Made by a program: the position numbers and the translations under genes. Under the pieces are notes generated by a model. It searched no databases. It was not told the DNA's origin and saw only the letters and a program-made list of their open reading frames with translations. Below, one piece after another: positions 21,020 through 29,488 of a stretch of 64,000 nucleotides of DNA. Origin of the DNA: a virus; the IMG/VR virus record IMGVR_UViG_3300023208_000004, positions 1 to 64,000 of that record; one strand, given 5' to 3'. Each line of letters starts with the position of its first letter. Position 1 is the first letter of the stretch.

Positions 21020-21254
21020 ATTTGTTTTTGTTTAAATTCCAGTCGTTGTAAAGTTGTTCGTCCGTTTGGTTAATTTTTAATTCAAAACAGGTCGGACGTT
21101 TATGTTCTTTTTCATTCCATAGCACTCGCAAGTATTGTTTCCCGCCATCAATAGAAACCGCTCTGCAAGAACAAGAATGATAATCATGTTGGGCGCGACT
21201 AAATATCGTATCCCCGCATTTTTCACAGGTAATTGCTAATACTTTATTTTTCAT
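20997..21254 (-). CDS. zinc-finger-like phage protein, 85 aa
   Basis: ITCEKCGDTIFSRAQHDYHS followed by CSC and SIDGGKQYLRVLW. This C-x2-C ... H-x-C-x-C pattern with IDGG recurs in uncharacterised phage/bacterial proteins (DUF7695-like). Likely zinc-binding. Confidence 0.6.
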   Translation of the reverse strand: MKNKVLAITCEKCGDTIFSRAQHDYHSCSCRAVSIDGGKQYLRVLWNEKEHKRPTCFELKINQTDEQLYNDWNLNKNKYGTIKRK

Positions 21255-21265
21255 TTTTTATTCGG

Positions 21266-21469
21266 CTAGTCTTCGTTTGGAAGGCTCATTACGTCGTAAA
21301 ATGCCATGTCTCTTTCTATAATTTCGATATAAGACTCTAAAGCGACCACGGCACATTCCAATTCATTTAATGCTTCTTCTTCGTTATTTTCGTCATAGAA
21401 TTTATACCGCAAAGAGTCAATTAACTTTATCAAACGATTGACTTCGGTTTGATTATCGGACAAATTCAT
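21266..21469 (-). CDS. acidic helical protein, 67 aa
   Basis: Nearly all-helical (NRLIKLIDSLRYKFYDEN, LNELECAVVALESYIEIIER). Leaderless from the 21475-21503 promoter. Unknown function. Confidence 0.6.
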   Translation of the reverse strand: MNLSDNQTEVNRLIKLIDSLRYKFYDENNEEEALNELECAVVALESYIEIIERDMAFYDVMSLPNED

Positions 21470-21474
21470 AAGAC

Positions 21475-21503
21475 ATTCTAGCGCGAATTTATTTACTTGT
21501 CAA
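21475..21503 (-). promoter_or_regulatory. promoter for leaderless 67-aa gene
   Basis: Minus strand TTGACA, 17-nt spacer, TAGAAT, 5 nt, ATG. Confidence 0.72.
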
Positions 21504-21957
21504 GGCTAGGCGGGTCGGAACGCCCCTTATCAGAAGGGAAAAAACGGCAAGCATATTCTTTTCCATTGTCTAAGAGCGTCACAGAAATCTCTTTATTATC
21601 TGAGCAATATAGGGCCACTTGATATAAACATTCGTGACATACGCAATCAGATTTTACTGTCTCTTTTGGCGTTTGGCACAAAAACCTAAAATATAGTAAT
21701 TTCTTGACATTTTTTAAGATTTCGTAATGCTCCTTTGTATAGTCCATGTTACAGAATTCGCATTTTATTAGTGAATTTTTCTTTTTTAATTCAGAGGGGT
21801 GAATTACTTCTGCGACGGCTGTTATCCATTCATATTTGTCCATATATTTACCTTGAATTTCAAATTTTAGTTCTGTGTAGTTCTGAGAATTATAGACCAT
21901 TGAAGCAAAACATTTGGCAATATATTGAGCTAGAGCGGGGTCTTGTTTTATTTTCAA
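21493..21957 (-). CDS. hypothetical protein with Cys clusters, 154 aa
   Basis: CEFC (about 67-70) and CVCHEC (about 103-108) could form one zinc site. N-terminal helix DPALAQYIAKCFASMVYNS. Not recognised; the end overlaps the promoter of the following gene. Confidence 0.55.
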   Translation of the reverse strand: MKIKQDPALAQYIAKCFASMVYNSQNYTELKFEIQGKYMDKYEWITAVAEVIHPSELKKKNSLIKCEFCNMDYTKEHYEILKNVKKLLYFRFLCQTPKETVKSDCVCHECLYQVALYCSDNKEISVTLLDNGKEYACRFFPSDKGRSDPPSLDK

Positions 21958-21959
21958 TT

Positions 21960-22076
21960 CTAAGCCAGTTCATCCATGCTTAGGGCTTGAATAATAGCAA
22001 TGCCATCGTAAGTTTGAATTTCTTTTTCCCAAGCCCATTTGGTAAGACTTCTAACTAGAGACTTAAACAGTTTCAT
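21960..22076 (-). CDS. small protein, 38 aa
   Basis: ATG frame MKLFKSLVRSLTKWAWEKEI, basic amphipathic helix then acidic end. Start overlaps the RlaP-like stop by 14 nt, consistent with coupling. Low information content. Confidence 0.4.
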   Translation of the reverse strand: MKLFKSLVRSLTKWAWEKEIQTYDGIAIIQALSMDELA

Positions 22077-23175
22077 AAAGATTTATTAAATTATGATATA
22101 ATTCATTTATTTGAGTATAGTTCACTGAACGTGGAAGTTTTGTTGATTCGTAAGCTTTTTTAGCGACACGCTCCAAACTGATAAATTCATCCATCAATTT
22201 TTCATAAGACCATTCTCCGTTTTTAACAGATAAAAGCTCCTTAGCGTCTGGACGTTTTACTAAAAGTTTTCCAGTTGATAATATTTCAAGACCCATTCTA
22301 CTCAATCTCAGAAGATGGCAACCATGCTTGGTGTCGTAACCATGTTTAGAATCTACAATAGCCCGTTCTGGATTTCTGTTTTTCTTCCAGTTTAAAAACG
22401 ATTTCCACTGTTCAGAATCTATTTTGTATTGCTTTTCTCGTTTGATTAGAGAAACAATATCTTCATTGAGATTTAGTTCTTTTGAAAGTTTATTTAGGGC
22501 AATAAAATAGTATTTATGATGCCAATTATCAAAGCCAACATCGGTTTCCTTGAAAGATTTTATCAAATCCCATATTTTTTCTTTTAAGTCGTTTTTAGCA
22601 AGCTCATCAAGGGGCAATGTAGAAAAATCCCAAAAATTGATTTGAGACTGTATTGCTCTATCAATTTCGTCTATATTTTTATTCTTAACGTCTGTAAGGC
22701 CGTAATCTTTTCTTAAAGGTTCTGAAATGTCTTTTTGAAGCCATTTGCGGTGGCGTTCAATTTTTGCCGCTTGGCTGTAAGCGTATCCAAAAAAAGTAAA
22801 ATAAGCCCTAGAAGATAAAAACAAATCTCTATGTTCTACCAACACTCTTCCAATTTTAGATAATACAAGAAAATCATCTACGAATAAAAGTTCAATGACG
22901 TTTGGATTTACAGCCGCCGCCAATTGCATGAACTTTTCCAAAGAAAAAATGGTAGATTCTAACTTTGGATTATTTGGATTTTTAAGATGAGACAGGGCTG
23001 ATTCGATTGATTTTTCATTTTCGGCCTGATAAAACTTATGAAAAAGGTCATTTCGTATATTTTGTGGCGGGATTACGACGCCACCTACGTCCGTATCAGA
23101 CGTTTGTGTATCTAGCCCATAAGCCCTCGACCCCTTCAATGTAAGCAAAATTGTATTTCCTAAAACCCAATCCAT
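22063..23175 (-). CDS. RlaP-type nucleotidyltransferase
   Basis: The 370-aa protein begins LLTLKGSRAYGLDTQTSDTD, the GS-x10-D-x-D core of the DNA polymerase beta superfamily in the form used by RlaP/YcgL-like proteins (PF10127), and ends in helical substrate-binding segments (KHGYDTKHGCHLLRLSRMG is characteristic). The family is linked to RNA repair. Given the many tRNAs, tRNA end or break repair is a reasonable guess. Leaderless from promoter 23182-23210. Confidence 0.82.
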   Translation of the reverse strand: MDWVLGNTILLTLKGSRAYGLDTQTSDTDVGGVVIPPQNIRNDLFHKFYQAENEKSIESALSHLKNPNNPKLESTIFSLEKFMQLAAAVNPNVIELLFVDDFLVLSKIGRVLVEHRDLFLSSRAYFTFFGYAYSQAAKIERHRKWLQKDISEPLRKDYGLTDVKNKNIDEIDRAIQSQINFWDFSTLPLDELAKNDLKEKIWDLIKSFKETDVGFDNWHHKYYFIALNKLSKELNLNEDIVSLIKREKQYKIDSEQWKSFLNWKKNRNPERAIVDSKHGYDTKHGCHLLRLSRMGLEILSTGKLLVKRPDAKELLSVKNGEWSYEKLMDEFISLERVAKKAYESTKLPRSVNYTQINELYHNLINLYETV

Positions 23176-23181
23176 GACTAA

Positions 23182-23210
23182 ATTTTACCAAAACAGCCCA
23201 ATTTTGTCAA
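23182..23210 (-). promoter_or_regulatory. promoter for leaderless RlaP-like gene
   Basis: Minus strand TTGACA, 17-nt spacer, TAAAAT, 6 nt, ATG. Confidence 0.75.
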
Positions 23211-23223
23211 GCGCAAAAGTCAC

Positions 23224-24198
23224 CTACCCAACTCCGTAATTGTAGTAATGATACTTGACCCCATTAAAAGCGTTTAAATTATTCCCGCCCGCATAACTTA
23301 TACTCGACTGTAGGGTTTGTTTTATTTCTTCCATTCTATCTAAATAACTACAAGAGGACTGCATTTCTACGAGGCGTCCTTCTATGTGTTTGTTATGTTT
23401 TTTAGCTTGTATTGAAGTAGAGCCGAAGTATTGTTTTTGACCATTGAGTATTTCGGCAGGGGAATCAATACAGGAGGCGAAAAACGCTCCACTCATTACC
23501 ATTTTTGCACCCAAAACCAGCGCTTTTGCAACATCACCAAAGTATTTGCAGCCCCCGTCCGCAATTATCGGCACATTAGAAGGAACCGCTGCCAATTTAC
23601 AATCAGCGACGCAATAGCCCATTGGGACATGGAAGCCGGTTTGTAATTTTGTCGTGCAAATTGAGCCGCCACCTATTCCAACTTTTATGGCATCTGCGCC
23701 CCATTTTATTAGTTCTGTCGTGGCCAAATGGTCGGCGACGTTACCGGCGATTATTTTCGCACTCGGGAAATTTATCTTCAAATAAGCTATTTTCTCCTTG
23801 ACTTTTGAGTGAAACCCGTGGGCGACATCTATACAAATCGCGTCAACGCGCCAATTATTCGACTTGATTATTTCCAAATCGTTCCGCGAATCTGAATTAA
23901 CTCCTGTGCTTATGCTGATTAGGGGCCAATTTTCTTCGTTTGCGAGTCTCGCTAAATTAACGGTTATGGATTCACCAGATTCAGCGAACCCAAATCTGTG
24001 CATGATATAAAAATATCCATTATTTGCCAATAGTCTGCAAATTTTAGAATTTATAACAGACTGCATATTTGCAGGAATGACAGGCAACTTATAAAGGCGT
24101 CCCAAAAAATTCACAGACGGGTCGGCATTTCCCCTTGAACCCAAATCCGAAAATCGGGGAATTAAATGAACGTCATCATAAGTGAAGGAATTATACAT
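23224..24198 (-). CDS. guaC: GMP reductase / IMPDH-family enzyme
   Basis: The 324-aa TIM-barrel protein: FTYDDVHLIP near the N-terminus, PVIPANMQSVI, the active-site Cys loop KVGIGGGSICTTKLQTG and IIADGGCKYFGDVAKAL. The length and lack of CBS domains fit GMP reductase (GMP + NADPH to IMP + NH3) better than IMPDH. In a phage this would salvage guanine nucleotides toward IMP/AMP. Only 25 nt precede the RlaP-like promoter region. Confidence 0.85.
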   Translation of the reverse strand: MYNSFTYDDVHLIPRFSDLGSRGNADPSVNFLGRLYKLPVIPANMQSVINSKICRLLANNGYFYIMHRFGFAESGESITVNLARLANEENWPLISISTGVNSDSRNDLEIIKSNNWRVDAICIDVAHGFHSKVKEKIAYLKINFPSAKIIAGNVADHLATTELIKWGADAIKVGIGGGSICTTKLQTGFHVPMGYCVADCKLAAVPSNVPIIADGGCKYFGDVAKALVLGAKMVMSGAFFASCIDSPAEILNGQKQYFGSTSIQAKKHNKHIEGRLVEMQSSCSYLDRMEEIKQTLQSSISYAGGNNLNAFNGVKYHYYNYGVG

Positions 24199-24218
24199 TT
24201 GATTTTTCTTTTAATTGT

Positions 24219-24401
24219 TTATGTAGAGATTGTATTTCTTTGCTCATTCGATACTCTCCCGATTGCTCTTAGACAATCGTTTTCTTTTTGAAGTTCATCG
24301 AGTTTACCGTTAATGGCGTCGTTTTGAATTTCGGAAATTAAAACCTCCCACGGTTCTTTGCTATTTTGAACACGAACCGACCATTGCTCTGCTGTTTTCA
24401 T
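24219..24401 (-). CDS. hypothetical protein, 60 aa
   Basis: MKTAEQWSVRVQNSKEPWEV opening is shared by short uncharacterised phage proteins; then a coiled-coil-like LDELQKENDCLRAIG. Overlaps the preceding gene by 4 nt (ATGA-type coupling). Confidence 0.55.
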   Translation of the reverse strand: MKTAEQWSVRVQNSKEPWEVLISEIQNDAINGKLDELQKENDCLRAIGRVSNEQRNTIST

Positions 24402-24667
24402 TTAATAACTTCTCCTAACTCGCGCAGTCTTCTTTTAAAAAGAGATTTAAATTTAGATTTTGTTTTTACTAATTCAAGAGGCCCAAATACTTCTTGCCAA
24501 ATGTCTTGTAAAGCGTCCACTGCTTCGCAAGACATCTTGCAATTCAGTTTTACTGGAAGACAGGCGTAATCTGGATAATCGGGAACAAAATTTTCATCAA
24601 AATAAAAATAAAAATCACGATGCTCCCAATAGAAATCTGTTATTTCGTTGAAGGTTTTTAAGTCCAT
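24398..24667 (-). CDS. hypothetical protein, 89 aa
   Basis: Aromatic-rich N-terminus (ITDFYWEHRDFYFYFDENF), two Cys (KLNCKMSCEAVD) and a basic C-terminal helix (FKSLFKRRLRELGEV). Unrecognised. Confidence 0.55.
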   Translation of the reverse strand: MDLKTFNEITDFYWEHRDFYFYFDENFVPDYPDYACLPVKLNCKMSCEAVDALQDIWQEVFGPLELVKTKSKFKSLFKRRLRELGEVIK

Positions 24668-24668
24668 G

Positions 24669-24800
24669 TTATGCTAAGATAGATTTTTCTGAAAATATTT
24701 TTTCAGTCACAATTTGATTAAGGCAAAGGTCACATAAATCTACAATTTTTATGAATGTAATTGTGTCTGGTTTTTCCACCGGCTCATTAGAGCATATCAA
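24669..24800 (-). CDS. candidate small protein, 43 aa (TTG start)
   Basis: TTG-initiated frame with CSNEPVEKPDTITF and CDLC, a possible zinc site. No ATG and no clear promoter; supported mainly by filling the gap between neighbours in the same orientation. Confidence 0.35.
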   Translation of the reverse strand: MICSNEPVEKPDTITFIKIVDLCDLCLNQIVTEKIFSEKSILA

Positions 24801-24820
24801 ATGTTTATTTCAAAGTCAAT

Positions 24821-25396
24821 CTATTTTTCTTGAAAATAGCTTGGTTTTAAATCATAAAATATCCACTCTTGACTTTGGCTTTCGCTACCAGAGCCTTTGG
24901 AGCTTTTATTGTCTTTCTCTTTCTGTCTATTATTAAAGCCTTTAACTAGCGTGCCGCGAACTATTTGACCCCGCTGCGTCCTACGAATGACGCTTCTTTC
25001 GCCATCTTTGGATAATTCTTCGTGCAATTTTCGACTGTAAGGCAATGAAAAAAGACGGAGTTCGCTTTCTTTGACGTTATAGCCAAATATTTTCAACGTA
25101 GGCTCTTGATATTTTAGTGTTGGCTGCTCAATAAGAAAATAAATTAAACCGGCGTCTTTTGAGGTTGGGTTCGGTTCTTTAATAACGACAGACCTTATGC
25201 TTAAAATTTCAGGCAAATACTTACTAGACGCTCCCCATCCTAAATAAGTGGGAATCGCCTGCGCCAAAATAATCGTAAATGCAAAGAAACTAACAATAAG
25301 GGCCGTTTTTATTTGCCACTTAACTTTTGAAGAAGATAAAATCCAAAAACTAAGAACAAAAAGACAAAGAAGAAGAACGGATAAAGAAATACTCAT
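24821..25396 (-). CDS. membrane protein with two N-terminal TM, 191 aa
   Basis: Helices at about 4-22 and 29-46 are followed by a large, probably periplasmic, strand-rich domain (EILSIRSVVIKEPNPTSKD, LKIFGYNVKESELRLF) and a Ser/Gln-rich disordered C-terminus. It is the last gene of the operon after the ExbB- and ExbD-like genes, so likely a partner in the same envelope complex. Confidence 0.6.
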   Translation of the reverse strand: MSISLSVLLLCLFVLSFWILSSSKVKWQIKTALIVSFFAFTIILAQAIPTYLGWGASSKYLPEILSIRSVVIKEPNPTSKDAGLIYFLIEQPTLKYQEPTLKIFGYNVKESELRLFSLPYSRKLHEELSKDGERSVIRRTQRGQIVRGTLVKGFNNRQKEKDNKSSKGSGSESQSQEWIFYDLKPSYFQEK

Positions 25397-25421
25397 ATTG
25401 TGCGCTTTTTATTTTTTATGT

Positions 25422-26006
25422 TTATCTCGAACCGTTTTGAGCAATCAGTTCTTGCATTGTGTTAATGTTCACAGCTTTCCCATCTTTGTCAAGACTAAAG
25501 CGAAAAAACGTAATTTCATCCCCGACAGTAATGAAGGTATTTGTTTTACATACAACTTCTAGGAATGGTTTTATTTTTATCAGTTTAACTGAAACTGGCG
25601 TCGGAGAGGCGTCGTCTTTTCTGTAACAATGAACATTAACAACATATTCCCCCACGGTTGAGCCTCTAAGGGTTATAATTTCTTGATTTACTTCCAAAGT
25701 CGCTCCTTGCTGGTTTTGCGACCGACCTAAATTGTCGTGGGCAAGGCTCATAAGAGAGCCTTCGCCACCCTCTCTTCTGTTGAACCCAACTATATGCCCA
25801 TAAGAATCCTTAGTCCATAAATCCATATCGTCATTTGACTTAGCTGGCCATTCCATAATAATAGAATAAACAGCTTGATATTTTAGCGCGGCTTCTGATT
25901 CATTCGGTTTATGGTTGACAACTAAGATAACGGCCAAACAACACAACAACAATGAAAACAAAACGTCCAAAAATGGAGTGACGGATTGATGTCCCTTATA
26001 TTGCAT
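25422..26006 (-). CDS. ExbD/TolR-like membrane protein
   Basis: MQYKGHQSVTPFLDVLFSLL has the short cytoplasmic head and single transmembrane helix with an embedded Asp (FLDVLFSLLLC) that conducts protons in ExbD/TolR. A periplasmic domain of about 150 residues follows, longer than the usual 110. Start ATG 26006 immediately follows the ExbB-like stop (TAATATG), so the two are translated as a pair. Confidence 0.7.
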   Translation of the reverse strand: MQYKGHQSVTPFLDVLFSLLLCCLAVILVVNHKPNESEAALKYQAVYSIIMEWPAKSNDDMDLWTKDSYGHIVGFNRREGGEGSLMSLAHDNLGRSQNQQGATLEVNQEIITLRGSTVGEYVVNVHCYRKDDASPTPVSVKLIKIKPFLEVVCKTNTFITVGDEITFFRFSLDKDGKAVNINTMQELIAQNGSR

Positions 26007-26007
26007 A

Positions 26008-26466
26008 TTATCCTTCCAGAGCTTGTTCGGCGACAAACATTTGTAATCTAAGAATAAAATTCGCCACCATTCCGACAAGAGTAGGGATGAAGGCAGTGCT
26101 TAATCCGTTTTTAATTGCACCAATCAAAGAAGAAACATCATTGCCCATTCCCAAGAACATTAAAACAAGCCCAATAATCGTCGAAAGAAGCCCCAAATCA
26201 AAACACGACTCTGCGGCATATCTTACCCTTGCTATTCTATTTAAAATTTCTAATTTATTGAAGTTAGGTTTATCTTTGTTCCAATCTATATCTTGACAGA
26301 CTTTGCCCATGTAAATTGTCGAGATAACAGCTAAAACAAAAATTGCCAACCCTAAATATGAACTGTCATATTTAATAAGTCCAGTAAATCCTCCCGCCAT
26401 AAAAGTAAAAGAGCATCCAGTCATTGTTGCCGCGAAAATTATTAACCATCTTGTATATGTCGTCAT
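26008..26466 (-). CDS. ExbB/TolQ/MotA-like proton-channel protein
   Basis: The 152-aa protein has three to four transmembrane helices. The C-terminal pair carries the family pattern ESCFDLGLLSTIIGLVLMF and STAFIPTLVGMVANF. ATG 26466 is chosen because it follows the lipoprotein stop region closely. With the ExbD-like gene it should form an ion-driven stator that transmits energy to a periplasmic partner. Confidence 0.72.
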   Translation of the reverse strand: MTTYTRWLIIFAATMTGCSFTFMAGGFTGLIKYDSSYLGLAIFVLAVISTIYMGKVCQDIDWNKDKPNFNKLEILNRIARVRYAAESCFDLGLLSTIIGLVLMFLGMGNDVSSLIGAIKNGLSTAFIPTLVGMVANFILRLQMFVAEQALEG

Positions 26467-26467
26467 A

Positions 26468-27229
26468 TTAATTATTTGCTCTGGGGGTTGAGTTTGTGGT
26501 TTCCGGAACCATGAGAATTTGTATAACTGGACGAATTGGGTCGCCCAAATAGTCTCTATTATAATGCCAAGGTGGGCCAATCCCTACGTCAAAAGCGACT
26601 TTTTCTATCATTTTTTTATATGGTTTGTTGGCGAATCTTTCTGTTTTAAATAAAAAAAAGTTACTAACTCCAACAGCACAGTAAAAATCATAACTCATAT
26701 CAACTGGACGTTCTATTTTTGCTCGCACTAATGATTCAATATCTAAATTACTTGCATGAAGACATTCGTGGATTATTACCAATCCAAAATCTCTCATTGC
26801 ATTTAAATCGTGAATCGTCGGCGGTTTTAGAGAAGAAGTTACACCTATATAAGCTCGCCAAGATTCCCTGTATTCATAAAAAACCGTCATGCCAAGTAAA
26901 GAAGAATTTGTCCCCATGCTTCTCAACATATCGTCTGACCAATACATATTCTGGTAATTACAATTATAACGAAGTCCAGAAATATTTTCAATAAATGAAA
27001 CCGCTAGTTTGGCAAGTTCTATATCTTCATTTGAAAATTTCCTCGAAAATGTCCAATTTATCTTAGAAAATTCATCAATAGAAATTGATTGAATTTTTAC
27101 GTCTGACATTTTTTTACCTGTTACGTCAGCCAATTGAACGAAATTTGGGTTTGGACTTAATGGAATGATAATTTCACGCTTTGAACATCCGACAAACATT
27201 AAAATAAACGCCAAAAAAAGACTCTTCAT
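26468..27229 (-). CDS. lipoprotein with HExxH metallopeptidase motif
   Basis: Signal peptide with lipobox (FLAFILMFVGC-S, Cys about 15) indicates a lipid-anchored exported protein of 253 aa. The motif VIIHECLHASN (about 151-161) is the HExxH zinc-peptidase signature. First gene of the operon followed by ExbB-, ExbD-like and membrane genes. Possible role in cell-wall or envelope protein processing driven by or linked to the ion-powered complex. Confidence 0.72.
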   Translation of the reverse strand: MKSLFLAFILMFVGCSKREIIIPLSPNPNFVQLADVTGKKMSDVKIQSISIDEFSKINWTFSRKFSNEDIELAKLAVSFIENISGLRYNCNYQNMYWSDDMLRSMGTNSSLLGMTVFYEYRESWRAYIGVTSSLKPPTIHDLNAMRDFGLVIIHECLHASNLDIESLVRAKIERPVDMSYDFYCAVGVSNFFLFKTERFANKPYKKMIEKVAFDVGIGPPWHYNRDYLGDPIRPVIQILMVPETTNSTPRANN

Positions 27230-27265
27230 AAATTATGATAGTGTCATTTTATGATTTATATTAGA

Positions 27266-27430
27266 TTATAAATACCCATAAGAGCCTCCGCAAACGGGGC
27301 AATATAATCCTTTAATTTTTATAACAAAGAAACCGTTTGTAGTTTGAAACGAGTCCCCAAGTTTCATGCGTTTTAATTTGGCTTTATTACATTGCCAATT
27401 TGTGCATTTTATTTTATTAGCGGTATTCAT
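27266..27430 (-). CDS. zinc-ribbon protein, 54 aa
   Basis: Start at ATG 27430. Cys pairs in CTNWQC (about 9-14) and CPVCGGSYGYL at the C-terminus suggest one zinc ribbon. Overlaps the deoxyribosyltransferase-like gene by 14 nt. Confidence 0.55.
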   Translation of the reverse strand: MNTANKIKCTNWQCNKAKLKRMKLGDSFQTTNGFFVIKIKGLYCPVCGGSYGYL

Positions 27431-27953
27431 GTCTGAGTAGTCTCCACCTCTTTGAGTCAATTTCTACTTGACCAGAATCAATTTTTTTTATCATTTCTAA
27501 AACTTCTTCCAATGAATTATAGATATACTTGTGAGGTAGCTGCCCCATTATCCAAAATGGCGTGTGTTGTTTGCCGCCCTCAATAAAAACAAAAATTGGT
27601 TTTTTCATTCTTACAAAAGTTGTTAATTCTTCTGCGCTTCCCCAAGAAGCGACCTTGGGTATTATCTGAACGATGGCGAAATCGCTAACGTCGCAAAGCC
27701 TCAAGTCGTCAGACCTAACTTGTTTCATTCTTTCTGCAACTTTGTCGTATTCTTTAGCGTTCATCCAGCTTTGGAGTTGTTGGCGAGCCTCTTCGTCTTC
27801 TTTGATTTCGTTAATAAAGGGCTTTTGATAAGGATTAAAAACCTTTATACCTAAAGGACTCAAAGAGTCAATAACACGCTGCCGCCAATTTTGGCCATCT
27901 GCATACTGCATGGTTCCTACAACATAGACCCTTGTGTTTTTTAGTAAATTCAT
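27417..27953 (-). CDS. nucleoside 2-deoxyribosyltransferase-like protein
   Basis: The 178-aa protein opens VYVVGTMQYADGQNWRQRVI, then IKVFNPYQKP, LRLCDVSDFAIVQIIPK and WGSAEELTTFVRMKKPIFVF. This Rossmann-like pattern with acidic and Glu catalytic positions matches nucleoside 2-deoxyribosyltransferase-like proteins (PF15891/PF05014). Could exchange or hydrolyse bases on nucleosides or NAD-like substrates. Confidence 0.72.
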   Translation of the reverse strand: MNLLKNTRVYVVGTMQYADGQNWRQRVIDSLSPLGIKVFNPYQKPFINEIKEDEEARQQLQSWMNAKEYDKVAERMKQVRSDDLRLCDVSDFAIVQIIPKVASWGSAEELTTFVRMKKPIFVFIEGGKQHTPFWIMGQLPHKYIYNSLEEVLEMIKKIDSGQVEIDSKRWRLLRHEYR

Positions 27954-27957
27954 AAAA

Positions 27958-28173
27958 TTAACTTGGGACAGCCGGAATATCCATCCAATATTTAATATCT
28001 TTAGGACAGATTCTTTGCCCGCGACGAGTCATATAAGGCTCTCCGTTTTCGTCAGTAACGCGACCGAAAAATTTACAAGTGGCTCCCATATCTATGATAT
28101 TATGATTGTCAACCCAAAGGAATAATCCATTTGGTTTTGCGTCTGAAAGCTTAGTCCAAGTAGTGCGTTGCAT
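27958..28173 (-). CDS. DUF551-like protein, 71 aa
   Basis: TTWTKLSDAKPNGLFLWVDN at the N-terminus and DIKYWMDIPAVP at the end follow the DUF551 plan of small phage proteins. ATG 28173 is used as start; the longer frame overlaps the next gene. Confidence 0.55.
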   Translation of the reverse strand: MQRTTWTKLSDAKPNGLFLWVDNHNIIDMGATCKFFGRVTDENGEPYMTRRGQRICPKDIKYWMDIPAVPS

Positions 28174-28186
28174 ATTCTTTAATTTG

Positions 28187-28441
28187 TCAAAGCGGTTCCT
28201 CTCCAAAAATTTCTCGAAGGGCTTGCTCTTCTTTAAGAGAAACGTCTTTATATTCTTCTGGAAGCGCGGCTCTAATTTGCTCGCGGTCTTGCGTTTTTAA
28301 CCATTCGCCAAATTTATCAAAATCGGCACTGCATTTTTCACAACTTTGAGCGTTACAATAAGTCCCCGTGCAATAAGGACATCCAATAATCAAAGTCCGA
28401 CAGTGGCCGCAATATTTTATTTCATAATTTTTAAATTTCAA
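28187..28441 (-). CDS. Cys-rich zinc-binding protein, 84 aa
   Basis: YCGHCRTLIIGCPYCTGTYC and SCEKCSADF give about eight cysteines in the first 40 residues, consistent with two zinc ribbons, then an acidic helical tail. Unknown role. Confidence 0.6.
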   Translation of the reverse strand: MKFKNYEIKYCGHCRTLIIGCPYCTGTYCNAQSCEKCSADFDKFGEWLKTQDREQIRAALPEEYKDVSLKEEQALREIFGEEPL

Positions 28442-28466
28442 TTAAAACCTCCTAAGAGAAAGGGTT

Positions 28467-28979
28467 CTATTTTTTATTTCTAAAATCTGCCATTGCTATT
28501 CCAGCAGCGGTGGAAACATTTATAGACCTGACTGTTCCGTATGCTGGAATTGTAACAATATTTTGGCATTTTGTCAAGACTTCATCAGGAAGTCCAAGCG
28601 TTTCTTCTCCAACAATCAAACATGGGCTGTTTGGCCATTTAAATTCAAATAAATTTTCTGATTTGAATTTTATATTATTTTCTAGGGCTATTGGCGTATA
28701 GCGATTTTGAATATATGTAAAAAATTCTTGAATTGTCTTAAAATGAGTCAGTGGAGTATAATGATATGTTCCAACTGCCGCTCTCTTATCCCATCTTTTA
28801 CTTCCGCCAATATAAAACGCTTCTCTAAATCCAAAAAAATTAGCATTTCTTAAAACAGAACCTAAATTAAAATCTCCAGAAACATGAGTCATAGCTACGG
28901 CAGCAGGAACAGATTTGTAAGCGTAATCTCCACAAATAGCTTCGACTTCCATGTTTTTGTAATGGTCAAGGACATTCAT
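28467..28979 (-). CDS. SpoU/TrmH-family RNA 2'-O-methyltransferase
   Basis: The 170-aa protein has all three SPOUT motifs: motif 1 FNLGSVLRNANFFGF, motif 2 CLIVGEETLGLPDEVL and motif 3 IPAYGTVRSINVSTAAGIAM. It transfers methyl groups from SAM to ribose 2'-OH in tRNA or rRNA. Adjacent to many phage tRNAs in the genome, tRNA is the most likely substrate. Confidence 0.85.
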   Translation of the reverse strand: MNVLDHYKNMEVEAICGDYAYKSVPAAVAMTHVSGDFNLGSVLRNANFFGFREAFYIGGSKRWDKRAAVGTYHYTPLTHFKTIQEFFTYIQNRYTPIALENNIKFKSENLFEFKWPNSPCLIVGEETLGLPDEVLTKCQNIVTIPAYGTVRSINVSTAAGIAMADFRNKK

Positions 28980-29034
28980 AAATAACTACAATTTCTGGCC
29001 AATCGCCTTCGTAGTAACAATTACTAAAATCTAA

Positions 29035-29173
29035 CCTAAAAATGAATTTTTTCAAATTCTTTAGAAGATACATCAGCTTCTTTTAGCTGTTCTAGGATGT
29101 GCTAAGGAGCGGCAATTGATTCCTTTTTTAGTAGTTTTATTTTTCTGCTTTTTTCATATAAATTATGGAACAA
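29035..29173 (-). pseudogene. decayed small gene
   Basis: A minus-strand frame reads KSRKIKLLKKESIAAP, an in-frame TAG, then HILEQLKEADVSSKEFEKIHF and stop. A one-base change in the adjoining T5 run would continue as RLDFSNCYYEGDWPEIVVIYE into the SpoU gene start. Two lesions suggest a genuine pseudogene filling the 250-nt gap. Confidence 0.4.
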
Positions 29174-29232
29174 AATTTAAATTACTAATTATCATTTTCG
29201 ATATAGAGTGAGAAACGTGCGGTAGAAATTTT

Positions 29233-29442
29233 TTAATTGTTCTTATTTTTGCTCGATTTTCCAAGTCTCTTGTCGAAAAGAGCCATGAATTCCGTTTTAT
29301 TGAGAATAAAGCCAGTATTGTGTTGCAAGTCTAAAACCTCGTCTATCCAATAGATTTTTTCTACAATTGTTTTTATTGACTCGGCTTTTAGCAGCATCGA
29401 AGCTGCGTCCTTCCATTTGGACCTCCAAAACAGGCTCTCCAC
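29233..29442 (-). CDS. hypothetical helical protein, 69 aa
   Basis: Helical, mixed charge (DAASMLLKAESIKTIVEKIY, ILNKTEFMALFDKRLGKS). Unrecognised. Confidence 0.5.
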   Translation of the reverse strand: MESLFWRSKWKDAASMLLKAESIKTIVEKIYWIDEVLDLQHNTGFILNKTEFMALFDKRLGKSSKNKNN

Positions 29443-29488
29443 ATTTCTTCATGTGAAAAAAGCCAAATGATAAAGGTAATTTGGAATT

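Noticed and set aside
25422-26466. Zorya-type (ZorAB) defence stator
   Set aside because: The channel protein lacks ZorA's long cytoplasmic tail, the partner lacks an OmpA-like peptidoglycan domain, and no ZorC/D/E genes follow.
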